DNA from: an uncultured Eubacteriaceae bacterium
GTDB lineage: Bacteria > Bacillota > Clostridia > Lachnospirales > CAG-274
Length of the DNA: 64,000 nt
Direction of reading: 5' to 3'
Assembly (NCBI GenBank): GCA_946497035.1
Contig: CAMMIW010000005.1
Location: forward strand, 1-64,000
The number at the start of each line of letters is the position of its first letter. Position 1 is the stretch's first letter. The translations under genes and the position numbers were made by a program. Below, piece after piece: positions 18,078-26,672 of this stretch. The notes under the pieces are model-generated. The model did not search any database. It saw only the letters and a program-made list of their open reading frames with translations, and was not told the DNA's origin.

Positions 18078-19307
18078 TTAATTTAATATTATTTTTTTAT
18101 TAGCCTCATCTATATTAAAATTTATATTATTATTTTTTAAAATATCATCTAGGCTATAATATTTTTTATTATCTATAATTAAACTATTTTTTAAATATGT
18201 TTCATCTAATGATAAATTGTTAATATTAAAATAGCTTTCATCTACAAAAAACTTACCATCAATTTTATAAGCTAAACAATTTAATTTATATTCTTGTAAT
18301 ATTTCTCTTTCATTATTTGCAAATATTACAGAATCTAAAAATAAATCACTATTTAAAATTTTTGTAAAACTTTCTAATATTTTTTTATTATCTGTTATTA
18401 AATAGTTTTGTTTATTAACACTTGGTGTTTTAAATGTATCATAATTTATATAGTTTATCATTTTTATTCTTTTATATTTATTTGGTATATAATTAAAATA
18501 TCTATTAATCTCATTTATTTTATCATTTATATTATAGTTATAAGAGGTGTTACCAAAATGAGATATTGCAACATTTAAAAAAATAGACTTCCTATAGGCA
18601 TAATTTTTATAAAAAAAATCTAATTCTTTAAACATTATATCTAACTTATTATTTTCATCTATATTTTCATATATATCAAGACCTACCCAGTCTACATAAT
18701 TATCACCAGGATAAAAATTTTTTTCATTATAAGCAAAATCTTTATCTATGCTCCAAACAATAGAAACATTAGGTGCATAAAGCTCAAAATAGTTTTTAGC
18801 ATCTTGAAAAAACTTTATATATTGTTGGCTTTTATCTTTAAAATAATTGTTAACAGGATATATACTAACAAACATAGGTATTTGCAAGTTGCCAAAATCT
18901 TTAGCTACATTTTTTATAAGCCTTTCATTAAAAAGATTTTTTTCTTCTTTTGGTGGCAATATAGTTATATATGGTGTTTTCATATTAGAATAACAGTTTA
19001 AAACCCAAGAAAGAGGATAGCTATCATCTAGCCTTTGACTATACATATATACGCTAGGGCTTGTCTTTGTATAGCTTTCAAATTCTTCTATAAAGTTTCC
19101 TTCTGTTTGTTCTAAAAAAACACCTAAATAAACTTTTTCTTCTGGCTCATATTTTTTTAAAATATATTTATCTTTTTTATAAATATTATAAAGCTCTATA
19201 TTATTATAATTATTTTGCACATTTACCGCAACGGTATCTTTCATTTGTATGTTATTGCTACAACCTACTAATATAAAACATAATATAAATATACATATTT
19301 TTTTCAA
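18078..19307 (-). CDS. Lipoprotein with a degenerate GH26-like domain
   Basis: A 409-aa lipoprotein: signal peptide with lipobox LVGC (Cys16), then a domain resembling GH26 beta-mannanases (residues ~50-300), recognisable from YVDWVGLDIYEN and flanking pattern. Where active GH26 enzymes carry the acid/base His-Glu and the nucleophile Glu, this protein reads VSIYPVNN and FLNVAISHFG, so both glutamates appear lost. The last ~100 residues resemble stalk domains. It lies directly upstream of walR in the same direction and is probably a glycan-binding surface protein rather than an enzyme. Confidence 0.65.
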   Translation of the reverse strand: MKKICIFILCFILVGCSNNIQMKDTVAVNVQNNYNNIELYNIYKKDKYILKKYEPEEKVYLGVFLEQTEGNFIEEFESYTKTSPSVYMYSQRLDDSYPLSWVLNCYSNMKTPYITILPPKEEKNLFNERLIKNVAKDFGNLQIPMFVSIYPVNNYFKDKSQQYIKFFQDAKNYFELYAPNVSIVWSIDKDFAYNEKNFYPGDNYVDWVGLDIYENIDENNKLDIMFKELDFFYKNYAYRKSIFLNVAISHFGNTSYNYNINDKINEINRYFNYIPNKYKRIKMINYINYDTFKTPSVNKQNYLITDNKKILESFTKILNSDLFLDSVIFANNEREILQEYKLNCLAYKIDGKFFVDESYFNINNLSLDETYLKNSLIIDNKKYYSLDDILKNNNINFNIDEANKKIILN

Positions 19308-19321
19308 AAAAACACCTTCTT

Positions 19322-19855
19322 TTAAAAGTTTTCTTTTAAGTATGTGTTTAATGCTTCTAAATAATGTATATAAAATTTACCGCTTTGTTTTATAATATAT
19401 TTTTTATCAAAGGCTTTATATGGTATAGATTTTCTACCACCATTTTTAGCATCTTCCCAAAATTTTAATATATGTTTAAAAGGTAAATAATAATATTCGT
19501 TATACATTTTAAAATATACTAATATAAAAGCTATGCCCTCTTGCTTTTCAAAATCTTTCATAAAATCAATCTGATGTTGATGTATATTTTGTAAAGGCAA
19601 AAATCCTTTTGTTGTTTCTTTAGCATCAAAACATACTGGTATACCTTGAACTACCCCCATATAATCAACTGTGCTCTTTTCATTAAAATAAGCAAGACTT
19701 ATAGTTTTATTTTCATTGTTTATTTTAACAGGAGTTATTGGGGTTGGTATCTTTTGGATTATTGCCAAATTTTTTTCTCTATATACCTGATTGGTAATAT
19801 TTATAAATTGTTCTAAGCCACTACCTCTAAGGCCTCTACTATTAAAATATGCCAT
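19322..19855 (-). CDS. recU: Holliday junction resolvase RecU
   Basis: A 177-aa endonuclease that cuts Holliday junctions in low-GC Gram-positives, the counterpart of RuvC. Signatures: N-terminal NSRGLRGSGLEQFINIT, and the metal site STVDYMGVVQGIPVCFDAKET (Asp, and the DAK-E pair) near residue 85, followed by HQIDFM. Slightly shorter than Bacillus RecU. AAAGGTG precedes the ATG. In Bacillus it neighbours ponA; here it sits between queG and the envelope lipoprotein. Confidence 0.92.
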   Translation of the reverse strand: MAYFNSRGLRGSGLEQFINITNQVYREKNLAIIQKIPTPITPVKINNENKTISLAYFNEKSTVDYMGVVQGIPVCFDAKETTKGFLPLQNIHQHQIDFMKDFEKQEGIAFILVYFKMYNEYYYLPFKHILKFWEDAKNGGRKSIPYKAFDKKYIIKQSGKFYIHYLEALNTYLKENF

Positions 19856-19859
19856 TTTT

Positions 19860-20840
19860 TCACCTTTTATTATTTAGTTTATTTATAGCCCATAAGGCAT
19901 AATTTTTTATATCTTCTCTGCTATCATTTTTTAGGCTGTCTAATATATTAATAGCTTTTTCACTATATTTATAGTTAGCTAAAGCTATTATAGCGTTACG
20001 TTGTAAAATTTTTTTACCTCGCCAACCGCAAGCAGATTTTTTATAAGTATTTTCAAATTGTTTATTTGTCATATTTAAAATATCTTCAATATTAGGATAA
20101 AAAATATCTACATCAAAAATCTCTTCTACATAAACATCTTTATTATAAGGGCAAACTTTTTGGCAAATATCACAACCGTATATTTGCCTATTAATAAGTG
20201 ATTTTTCTTTTTCTGTTTCAAGCTGTTTTTTTTGGGTAAGATAAGATATACACATTTTATAATTAAAGCCATCTTCTAATATAGAACCACTAGGGCAAGC
20301 TACTATACATTTATTACAATCTTTACATAAATCTTCGTTATATATATTTTTTGTAGGCTTAAGCTCTATATCAGTTACTATATATCCTATAAAAAATATA
20401 GAGCCTAGCTTTTTATTAATTATATTACCGCTTTTACCTATTTGTCCAAGTCCACATCTTTTAGCCACCTCTCTATCAACTAAAGGGCCTGTATCTACAA
20501 ATATATCTCCATCTATATTAAGTTTACTTTTTATATATTCAAGCTTTTCTTTTATAATTATATGATAATCTATACCCATAGCACCTATAGATATTTTGCC
20601 TCTTATTTTATTATCTATATTGCCTTTAAAAATTTTATTATAACTAACACCTAATGCTATAATACTTTTAGCATCTTCTCTTATAAGTTTAGGATTTATT
20701 CTTTTTTCTATATCCTTTTCTACAAAAGGTATTTCTGTTTTTTCTAACATAGGTTTTATATTATAAAAAGGTGATGCATCTCCTATCCCTATAACTGTGT
20801 TTTCTTCTTCAAAAGAATAAATTTTTTCTTCTATTGTCAT
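19860..20840 (-). CDS. queG: Epoxyqueuosine reductase QueG
   Basis: A 326-aa cobalamin- and Fe-S-dependent enzyme that reduces epoxyqueuosine to queuosine in tRNA. Two ferredoxin-like [4Fe-4S] motifs are present (CKDCNKCIVACPSGSI and CDICQKVCPYNK), along with the catalytic Asp region FVDTGPLVDREVAKRCGLG. A short HEAT-like tail (GKKILQRNAIIALANYK) closes the protein. The start is 3 bp after the GH18 gene, so they are likely cotranscribed. No other queuosine genes are in the window. Confidence 0.93.
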   Translation of the reverse strand: MTIEEKIYSFEEENTVIGIGDASPFYNIKPMLEKTEIPFVEKDIEKRINPKLIREDAKSIIALGVSYNKIFKGNIDNKIRGKISIGAMGIDYHIIIKEKLEYIKSKLNIDGDIFVDTGPLVDREVAKRCGLGQIGKSGNIINKKLGSIFFIGYIVTDIELKPTKNIYNEDLCKDCNKCIVACPSGSILEDGFNYKMCISYLTQKKQLETEKEKSLINRQIYGCDICQKVCPYNKDVYVEEIFDVDIFYPNIEDILNMTNKQFENTYKKSACGWRGKKILQRNAIIALANYKYSEKAINILDSLKNDSREDIKNYALWAINKLNNKR

Positions 20841-20843
20841 AAT

Positions 20844-22553
20844 CTAATCCTTTAATTTATATTGTAATAAACTCCATATTTCTTCTTTTTCTAAGCCTCT
20901 TTTCCAAGCTCCAGAACCTGCTATATCATATTGTAATATTAAATCAAGCCTTTTAGCTATACTTGTTTCATCTTCAAGCCAAACTTTATATGTTTTATTG
21001 CCTTCTTTAGCTTCTCCATAGTTTTGTCCTGTTTTTTCATCAAAAGTAAAAGTTCCACCTTTTTCTTCTATAAAATCATATGCCCCTTGCATACTATAAG
21101 CTTTAGACGTAAGCTTAGTTTGTCCATTTTCTAGTGTTTCTGTCCATAACCTACAATAAAAAGGTATGCCTAATATAAGCTTATCTTTAGGTACTCCCTC
21201 TGCTAAAGTGTCTTTTATAGCTATTTCGGACCAGTTCATAGAAGCAACAGAACCTGCATTTTTAGAACCTGCATAATGTTCATCATATCCCATTACTATA
21301 ACATAATCGACTATTTTACCAACATCATTTCTGTTATAATGAGCAGTCCAAGGCTTAGGCACAAATAAATCTACCGATAAAACAGCCCCTTCTTCTCTTA
21401 AAGGTGGTGCTAATTCTCTTAAAAATTGTATAAAATTATCTCCATCATCTGTTGGCACACTTTCAAAATCTATATTTATACCATCTAAATCATACATAGA
21501 AACATAAGCTAAAAGTTGCTTTATAACATATTCTCTCGTCTCTGTAGAAGATAATACGCTATGAGATATTTTTTTATCAAAATTATCTGTTAAAAGCCCC
21601 CAAACTTTATAACCATTGCTATGAGCCCAATCTACATAACCTTTATCTGCTATATTTAATATTTTGCCTGTTTCATCTTTAAAAGAAAACCAAGTAGGTA
21701 CTAAAACATCTACCCCTTCACGATAAGTTCTTCTACTTTCTGAGCTATTGGCAACAACTTTTTGCATTTGATCAAAAATAAGGTTTATTTTGCCATTATC
21801 TACAGTCCAAGGAGCTTCTGCTACATAATCATTTTCATAATCATTTTCAATAGATATATTTTCTATATTTTTTAATATTTTTGTAGGTATATAACCTTCA
21901 TAACCGCTTTTAGATATTACTTTTGTATAGCCATTTATATCATTTTCATAAAAAGATACAGTATCTCCCCTTTTAAGCTTTTCTACATAAGGAGATTTTT
22001 TGTCTGGGCCTTTTCTAAGCCTAGCATTTTTAGATAAAGTTGCTATTTTATAGTCATCTTTTATTATATTTAACATTTTGGTAGGCTCTATGTATTCAAA
22101 TTGTAATTGGTAAAAATCTTCTAAAAAAGATTTAGGCATATAGGCTACACCATTTATATTATATATAGGTAAATCTAGCTCTAAAGGTTCATTATTAACA
22201 AAATACTCTAACTCATCTGTTTTCATTCTTATAACGTTATGTTCATTTGTTATTGTAAGTGTATTCTCTTCTTTATCCCAATAAATATAATTATCTATAT
22301 GTTTTTGCACAAAATCTACAGGTAAATATATTTCTCCATTTTCATATAAAGGTATATTTTTCATAGGTATATAGTCTAGCTGCATATTTATACCTACCTC
22401 ATCTTTAGCAAGCTTTACACTATCTCTATAGTTTATTTTTTCAAAGCTTGGTAAATATATTTTAGCAAAAACCAATAAAGCTATAATAAAAATAAATAAA
22501 CAAAATATGTTAACTATTTTTTTTAATAATATATTCCCTTTTTTATGTTTCAT
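20844..22553 (-). CDS. Membrane-anchored GH18 protein with stalk and SH3 domains
   Basis: A 569-aa envelope protein: TM anchor (11-30), copper-amine-oxidase-N-like stalk domain (~60-165), bacterial SH3 domain (~168-228) and a C-terminal GH18 domain (~255-565). The catalytic strand is DLDGINIDFE with acid Glu364, typical of the YaaH/SleL/YdhD group that cleaves N-acetylglucosamine linkages in peptidoglycan or cortex. ATG at 22553 follows GGGAGGAAG; the TTG five codons upstream lies inside that site. It heads the leftward envelope block. Substrate (vegetative wall or spore cortex) is not decided by sequence. Confidence 0.85.
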   Translation of the reverse strand: MKHKKGNILLKKIVNIFCLFIFIIALLVFAKIYLPSFEKINYRDSVKLAKDEVGINMQLDYIPMKNIPLYENGEIYLPVDFVQKHIDNYIYWDKEENTLTITNEHNVIRMKTDELEYFVNNEPLELDLPIYNINGVAYMPKSFLEDFYQLQFEYIEPTKMLNIIKDDYKIATLSKNARLRKGPDKKSPYVEKLKRGDTVSFYENDINGYTKVISKSGYEGYIPTKILKNIENISIENDYENDYVAEAPWTVDNGKINLIFDQMQKVVANSSESRRTYREGVDVLVPTWFSFKDETGKILNIADKGYVDWAHSNGYKVWGLLTDNFDKKISHSVLSSTETREYVIKQLLAYVSMYDLDGINIDFESVPTDDGDNFIQFLRELAPPLREEGAVLSVDLFVPKPWTAHYNRNDVGKIVDYVIVMGYDEHYAGSKNAGSVASMNWSEIAIKDTLAEGVPKDKLILGIPFYCRLWTETLENGQTKLTSKAYSMQGAYDFIEEKGGTFTFDEKTGQNYGEAKEGNKTYKVWLEDETSIAKRLDLILQYDIAGSGAWKRGLEKEEIWSLLQYKLKD

Positions 22554-22902
22554 AAATCTTCCTCCCAAAAATTTCAGTATTTATAAATTATACGACATTT
22601 TTTAAGAAAAGTATATACCTATATAAAATGATTTTAATTAAAAAATAGGCTAAATTTTTTAAAATTTTATTTTTTATAAAACCAACAATGTTAAACCTTA
22701 TTAATAATATGTTATTTTTTATATAAAATAACATTTATATTAAGTTTATTTTAATATTTATATATAATTTTTTCATAAAAATATTTTAATATTTATATTT
22801 TTTTAAATATTTTATACTAAAAAATAATAGGAATAGCTATAATGTAATATTAATAATTTATATATAATAAAATAATTAATATAGCTTTTTTGGAGGTATA
22901 TT
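22554..22902. other. A+T-rich divergent intergenic region
   Basis: Between the leftward GH18 block and the rightward amidase. A 10-bp inverted repeat (22709-22718 with 22725-22734) lies in the middle, almost all A and T. I see no convincing vegetative promoter and no WalR-type direct repeat here, despite the amidase being a typical WalR target class. Confidence 0.35.
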
Positions 22903-23433
22903 ATGAAAATATTTATAGATCCAGGACACGGTGGTAAAAATCCTGGTGCGATAGGGCCTAACGGACTATATGAAGCAAATGTAAATTTAGATATAGGCTT
23001 AAAGCTAGGAAGAATACTTTCAAATTGGGGATATGAAATAAAATACTCTAGAACAACAGATACAACGGTAACTCTATCTGAAAGAGCTAGAATGGCTAAT
23101 GAATGGGGAGCAAATTATTTTGTTAGTATACATTGTAATTCAAATGTAAACCCTGAAGCAAACGGTACATCTACTTATTTTTATAGAGTGGGTACAATAG
23201 CAGAAAGTTTTGCACTAATTGTAAACGATAATTTAGTAAGACAAATAGAAAGAAAAAATTTAGGTATATTTTCTGCAAATTTTGCTGTTCTTCGTCTCAC
23301 TAGAATGCCTGCTATTCTTGTAGAAACAGCCTTTATATCTAACCCTGAAGAGGCAGAGCTATTAGCAACAAACTCTTTTAGACAAAATTGTGCTATAGGT
23401 ATAGCTAACGGTATTGCCCAATTTACAACATAA
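22903..23433 (+). CDS. N-acetylmuramoyl-L-alanine amidase without signal peptide
   Basis: A 176-aa Amidase_3 domain and nothing else. Zinc ligands are His9 (DPGHGG), Glu24 (YEANVN) and His77 (SIHCNS), with the catalytic Glu in VETAFISNPEE; all are present. It cleaves the amide between N-acetylmuramic acid and L-alanine. There is no signal peptide, anchor or wall-binding repeat, so it is made in the cytoplasm. That fits a mother-cell lysis role (as for late sporulation amidases) or release through a holin, but neither is shown. GGAGGT precedes the ATG. Confidence 0.9.
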   Translation: MKIFIDPGHGGKNPGAIGPNGLYEANVNLDIGLKLGRILSNWGYEIKYSRTTDTTVTLSERARMANEWGANYFVSIHCNSNVNPEANGTSTYFYRVGTIAESFALIVNDNLVRQIERKNLGIFSANFAVLRLTRMPAILVETAFISNPEEAELLATNSFRQNCAIGIANGIAQFTT

Positions 23434-23438
23434 GCTAA

Positions 23439-23464
23439 TAGGCTATAGAAAAAGTCTATAGCCT
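23439..23464. terminator. Hairpin between convergent genes
   Basis: A perfect 10-bp stem (23439-23448 with 23455-23464) and 6-base loop lie between the amidase and the purine permease. T-runs on either side are weak. Confidence 0.6.
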
Positions 23465-23476
23465 AAATGTTAAGTT

Positions 23477-24811
23477 TTATTGTAATATTAATTTTATAAC
23501 AAATAATACAGATAATATGTACATTACTTTACTAACATCTTTAAATTTGCCTGTTAAAACTTTAAGAAATACATAGCTTAAAAAACCAAATATTAAGCCA
23601 TCTGCTATGCTATATGCAAAAGGCATCATTATTATAGTTATAAAAGCTGGCAAACCTTCTGTATAGTCGCTAAAATCTATATTAACAACGTTTTCTATCA
23701 TAAATAAACCTACAATAATAAGAGTAGGAGCTGTTGCAAAACCAGGTATAGCAATAAATATAGGTGAAAATATTAATGCTATTAAAAATAATAAACCTGT
23801 AACGGTAGATGTTAAACCTGTTCTACCACCTTCTGCAACACCAGAAGCACTTTCAACAAATGTAGTAGTAGTTGATGTACCAAGCATAGCACCTGCTGTT
23901 GTAGCAACTGCATCTGCTAAAAGAGCTTGTTTTAATTTAGGTAATTTACCATTTTTATCTAAAAAATTTGCCTTTTCAGAAACGCCTATAAGAGTACCTA
24001 TAGTATCAAACATATCTACAAATAAAAAAGCAAAAACAATAATAATAATATCTGTTATTTTAACTAGCTCAAAATCTATACTTTCGATAGCCGCAAAAAT
24101 ATTAATATCTTTTATAGATGGTGGTAACGATACAAAGCCCTCTGGTATAAGGCTAAATTGTCCTTGTTCTATATTTACTTGATATAAACCTGTTAATTGA
24201 CAAACTATACCAAGCCCCCAAGTGATTAATATACCCCAAAATAATGCTCCTTTAATCTTTTTTATAGTTAAAACCGCCGTAATAATAACACCTATCATAG
24301 CTAAAGCAGGTGCTACCGATTTAATATTACCAAGAGCTACCGCCGTTGATGGGTCTTTTACAATAATACCTGCATTTTGTAAGCCTATAAATGTTATAAA
24401 TACCCCCAAGCCTACACTAACCGCATTTTTTAGATTTTTTGGAACAGAATTAAATATAGCTTCTCTAATATTAAAAAATGAAAAAAGTAAAAATACAATA
24501 CCTTCAATAAATACTGCAAAAAGAGCCAATTGCCAACCATATTCATTAGCAACTGTATAAGCAAAATAAGCATTAAGCCCCATACCAGGTGCTAAACCAA
24601 AAGGATAATTAGCTAAAAGAGCCATCATTAAACAACCTAAAAAAGCTGCTATTGCCGTTGCTGTAAAAACCGCCCCTTTATCCATACCTGTTGAGCTTAA
24701 AATGTTTGGATTTACAACCAAAATATAAGCCATTGTCATAAATGTTGTAATACCTGCAAAAACTTCTGTTGAAACATTAGTTCCATTTTCTTTGAGCTTA
24801 AATAAGTTCAT
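23477..24811 (-). CDS. NCS2 family guanine/hypoxanthine permease
   Basis: A 444-aa transporter of the AzgA/PbuG branch of the NCS2 family, with about 12-14 hydrophobic segments. Signatures: N-terminal VSTEVFAGITTFMTMAYILV, GLAPGMGLNAYFAYT (substrate region), VFITFIGLQNAGI and the C-terminal ALLADAVATTAGAMLGTST. It imports purine bases by proton symport. The 5' region is under 80 bp and I could not find a purine riboswitch in it. Confidence 0.9.
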   Translation of the reverse strand: MNLFKLKENGTNVSTEVFAGITTFMTMAYILVVNPNILSSTGMDKGAVFTATAIAAFLGCLMMALLANYPFGLAPGMGLNAYFAYTVANEYGWQLALFAVFIEGIVFLLFSFFNIREAIFNSVPKNLKNAVSVGLGVFITFIGLQNAGIIVKDPSTAVALGNIKSVAPALAMIGVIITAVLTIKKIKGALFWGILITWGLGIVCQLTGLYQVNIEQGQFSLIPEGFVSLPPSIKDINIFAAIESIDFELVKITDIIIIVFAFLFVDMFDTIGTLIGVSEKANFLDKNGKLPKLKQALLADAVATTAGAMLGTSTTTTFVESASGVAEGGRTGLTSTVTGLLFLIALIFSPIFIAIPGFATAPTLIIVGLFMIENVVNIDFSDYTEGLPAFITIIMMPFAYSIADGLIFGFLSYVFLKVLTGKFKDVSKVMYILSVLFVIKLILQ

Positions 24812-24890
24812 TTTTCTACTCTCCTATATTTATATAGATTTGGTATATTACCCTCTTTAAATATATCAAATTTTGTAATATTGTCAAGTT

Positions 24891-25397
24891 TTATATTAAC
24901 ATTTTTTCATAGGCAACTCTATTAGAATAATCTTCTGTTTTTATTATGCCACAATATGTAAAATTATTTTTATCTATAAATTTTCTCATTGGTAAGTTTA
25001 ATTCTTTTGTGTCTATTCTAATACTTTTTATTTTATTTTCTCTACAATATTTTTCACTATATTGTATAATTTTATTACCTATACCTTGCCTTTTATAAGC
25101 ATTACTAATAGCTAATCTATGAATAGTAGCATATACATCATCTGATAACCATTTGCCATCATATATATTTTTATAGCAATTATCTTCCCCTATTGTTAAT
25201 GAAAATGTACCAATTATTTTATCATTGTCTACAACTACAAAGCTTGTATCTTTATCTATATCATTTTTTATAACATCATTATTTGGATAATGAGGGCTCC
25301 ATTGAAAAATTTGATTGTCAATAAAAAATTGTTTTGCCTCATTTATTACTTTCATTATATTTTCTATATCTTCATATTGTGATTTTCTAATTTCCAT
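24891..25397 (-). CDS. GNAT acetyltransferase
   Basis: A 168-aa GNAT-fold protein with the acetyl-CoA loop AISNAYKRQGIGNKIIQYSE and a typical IRIDTKELNLPMRKFIDKNNF segment (an internal position resembling alanine or amino-acid acetyltransferases). Substrate unknown. The start is ATG at 25397, preceded by AAAGGAG; the frame is open for 34 codons further upstream, but those lack a ribosome site and cover a structured leader. It follows the HPr-like gene in the same direction. Confidence 0.8.
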   Translation of the reverse strand: MEIRKSQYEDIENIMKVINEAKQFFIDNQIFQWSPHYPNNDVIKNDIDKDTSFVVVDNDKIIGTFSLTIGEDNCYKNIYDGKWLSDDVYATIHRLAISNAYKRQGIGNKIIQYSEKYCRENKIKSIRIDTKELNLPMRKFIDKNNFTYCGIIKTEDYSNRVAYEKMLI

Positions 25398-25501
25398 AGT
25401 ATCTCCTTTCATATAAATAAGCCACCATTTTTGGTAGCTTATATTAAAAGGTTCTATAATAATATTGGGGTTTTGCCCTAATAATTTAAAAAGAACCAAA
25501 A
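25398..25501 (-). other. Structured leader between the HPr-like gene and the acetyltransferase
   Basis: The 104-base leftward gap can form two structures. One is an outer GGTTCT/AGAACC pairing around a GGG-CAAAA-CCC hairpin. The other is a 10-bp stem (25442-25433 with 25427-25418 approximately, one G-U pair) just before the ribosome site. It does not match a riboswitch class I know. Confidence 0.35.
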
Positions 25502-25747
25502 TTATTGTGTTAAAAATTGGGCTAGCTCTTTAATAGCATCTTCTTCATCATTTCCCTCTGCCGAAATAGTAACATCTTTGCCGTCTAGGCCACCAAGGGC
25601 AATAAGACCCATTATACTCTTTGCATTTACCTTTTTATCATCAAGTATAATTTTTATACTGCTTGTAAACTTGCTAGCTGTTTGTACAATTAAAGCAACC
25701 TCTCTTGCCTCTATAGATGCTGTTATTTTTAAATTTTGTTGTTTCAT
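25502..25747 (-). CDS. HPr-like protein lacking His15 (Crh-type)
   Basis: An 81-aa protein with the full HPr fold pattern (IVQTASKF, VNAKSIMGLIALG). The catalytic GLHARP motif of PTS phosphocarriers is replaced by SIEAREV, putting Glu13 where His15 belongs. The HprK target serine (Ser46 in HPr) is kept as Ser44 in KSIMG. Bacillus Crh has Gln at this place and acts only as a CcpA co-regulator, so this protein is probably Crh-like. It overlaps whiA by 4 bp, matching the whiA-crh order of Bacillus, and HprK is encoded in the same block. Confidence 0.85.
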   Translation of the reverse strand: MKQQNLKITASIEAREVALIVQTASKFTSSIKIILDDKKVNAKSIMGLIALGGLDGKDVTISAEGNDEEDAIKELAQFLTQ

Positions 25748-26649
25748 CTTATTTTCCCCCTTAGGTTTTCTGCTATACTATTTATTTTTTTAAGCCTGTG
25801 GTTAACACCTGACTTTGTTATAACAGGGTTAGTCATTTGGCTAAGCTCTTGAAGGCTTACATCGGGATTGTTTAGTCTTAATATTGCTATTTCTTTAAGA
25901 GGCTTTGGCAAATAATCTAGCCCTACAGTTTTTTTAATAAATTCGATATTTTCTTTTTGTTTAACGCTTGCTGACACAATTTTATTAAGATTAGCTGTTT
26001 CACAGTTTACTATTCTGTTAATATTATTTCTAACATCTTTAAATATTCTTATATTTTCAAGCTCTAATAAAGCTTGATGAGCTTCTATAATATTTAATAA
26101 TTCTACTATTTGTTCTGCTTCTTTTATATAAACTATAAAGTTATCTTTTTTTTCAATAATTTTAGCATCTATATCAAAAAAGTTTATTAAATTTTTAAGA
26201 TTTTCTGCTTGAAAATAAGCATCACATATAAACTCTAAGTGATAATTTTTTTGTGGCGAACAAATATAACCAACACTTAAAAAAGCTCCTCTTATATATG
26301 CTCTTTTGCAACATATTTTATTTACAATTAAAGAGCTATAAAGCTCTTCTTCATAAATATTTTTATTAATAATATTAAATATTTTATGTATCAAATCTTC
26401 TTCATATATAAATATTTTAAAAGATTTGCCATTATCTGTGCTAACTAAAATATCCACATTAAAAATATATTTTATAATATTTTTAAATTTATCCAATATA
26501 AAGTGATTTTCTGATGATATACTAATAAAAAGCGGATTATAGCTTATATCTGCACAGTAATCTACAATAGCAGCCAACTCGGCAATGGCACAGTGCCTAT
26601 TATTAATTATTTTATAAATTTCTTTTTTCGTATTTAAAGAAAAGGACAT
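25744..26649 (-). CDS. whiA: WhiA sporulation/cell-division regulator
   Basis: A 301-aa DNA-binding protein with an N-terminal LAGLIDADG-like domain (RHCAIAELAAIVDYCADIS, KRAYIRGAFLSVGYICSP) and a C-terminal helix-turn-helix (SLQELSQMTNPVITKSGVNH, then RLKKI). It influences cell division and nucleoid behaviour in Gram-positives. It lies directly after rapZ and overlaps the HPr-like gene. The yvcK gene that usually sits between rapZ and whiA is absent. Confidence 0.95.
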   Translation of the reverse strand: MSFSLNTKKEIYKIINNRHCAIAELAAIVDYCADISYNPLFISISSENHFILDKFKNIIKYIFNVDILVSTDNGKSFKIFIYEEDLIHKIFNIINKNIYEEELYSSLIVNKICCKRAYIRGAFLSVGYICSPQKNYHLEFICDAYFQAENLKNLINFFDIDAKIIEKKDNFIVYIKEAEQIVELLNIIEAHQALLELENIRIFKDVRNNINRIVNCETANLNKIVSASVKQKENIEFIKKTVGLDYLPKPLKEIAILRLNNPDVSLQELSQMTNPVITKSGVNHRLKKINSIAENLRGKIR

Positions 26650-26672
26650 TTTATACCACCTATTGTACTATA

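Noticed and set aside
22709-22734. Intrinsic terminator between the GH18 block and the amidase
   Set aside because: The stem is nearly all A and T and no gene ends here (both neighbours point away), so terminator function makes no sense.
24222-24560. 112-codon frame opposite the purine permease
   Set aside because: Antisense shadow of a clear membrane-protein gene; no start signals.
24812-24890. Possible purine riboswitch before the permease
   Set aside because: The gap is too short and the conserved loop and junction bases of the purine aptamer are not there.
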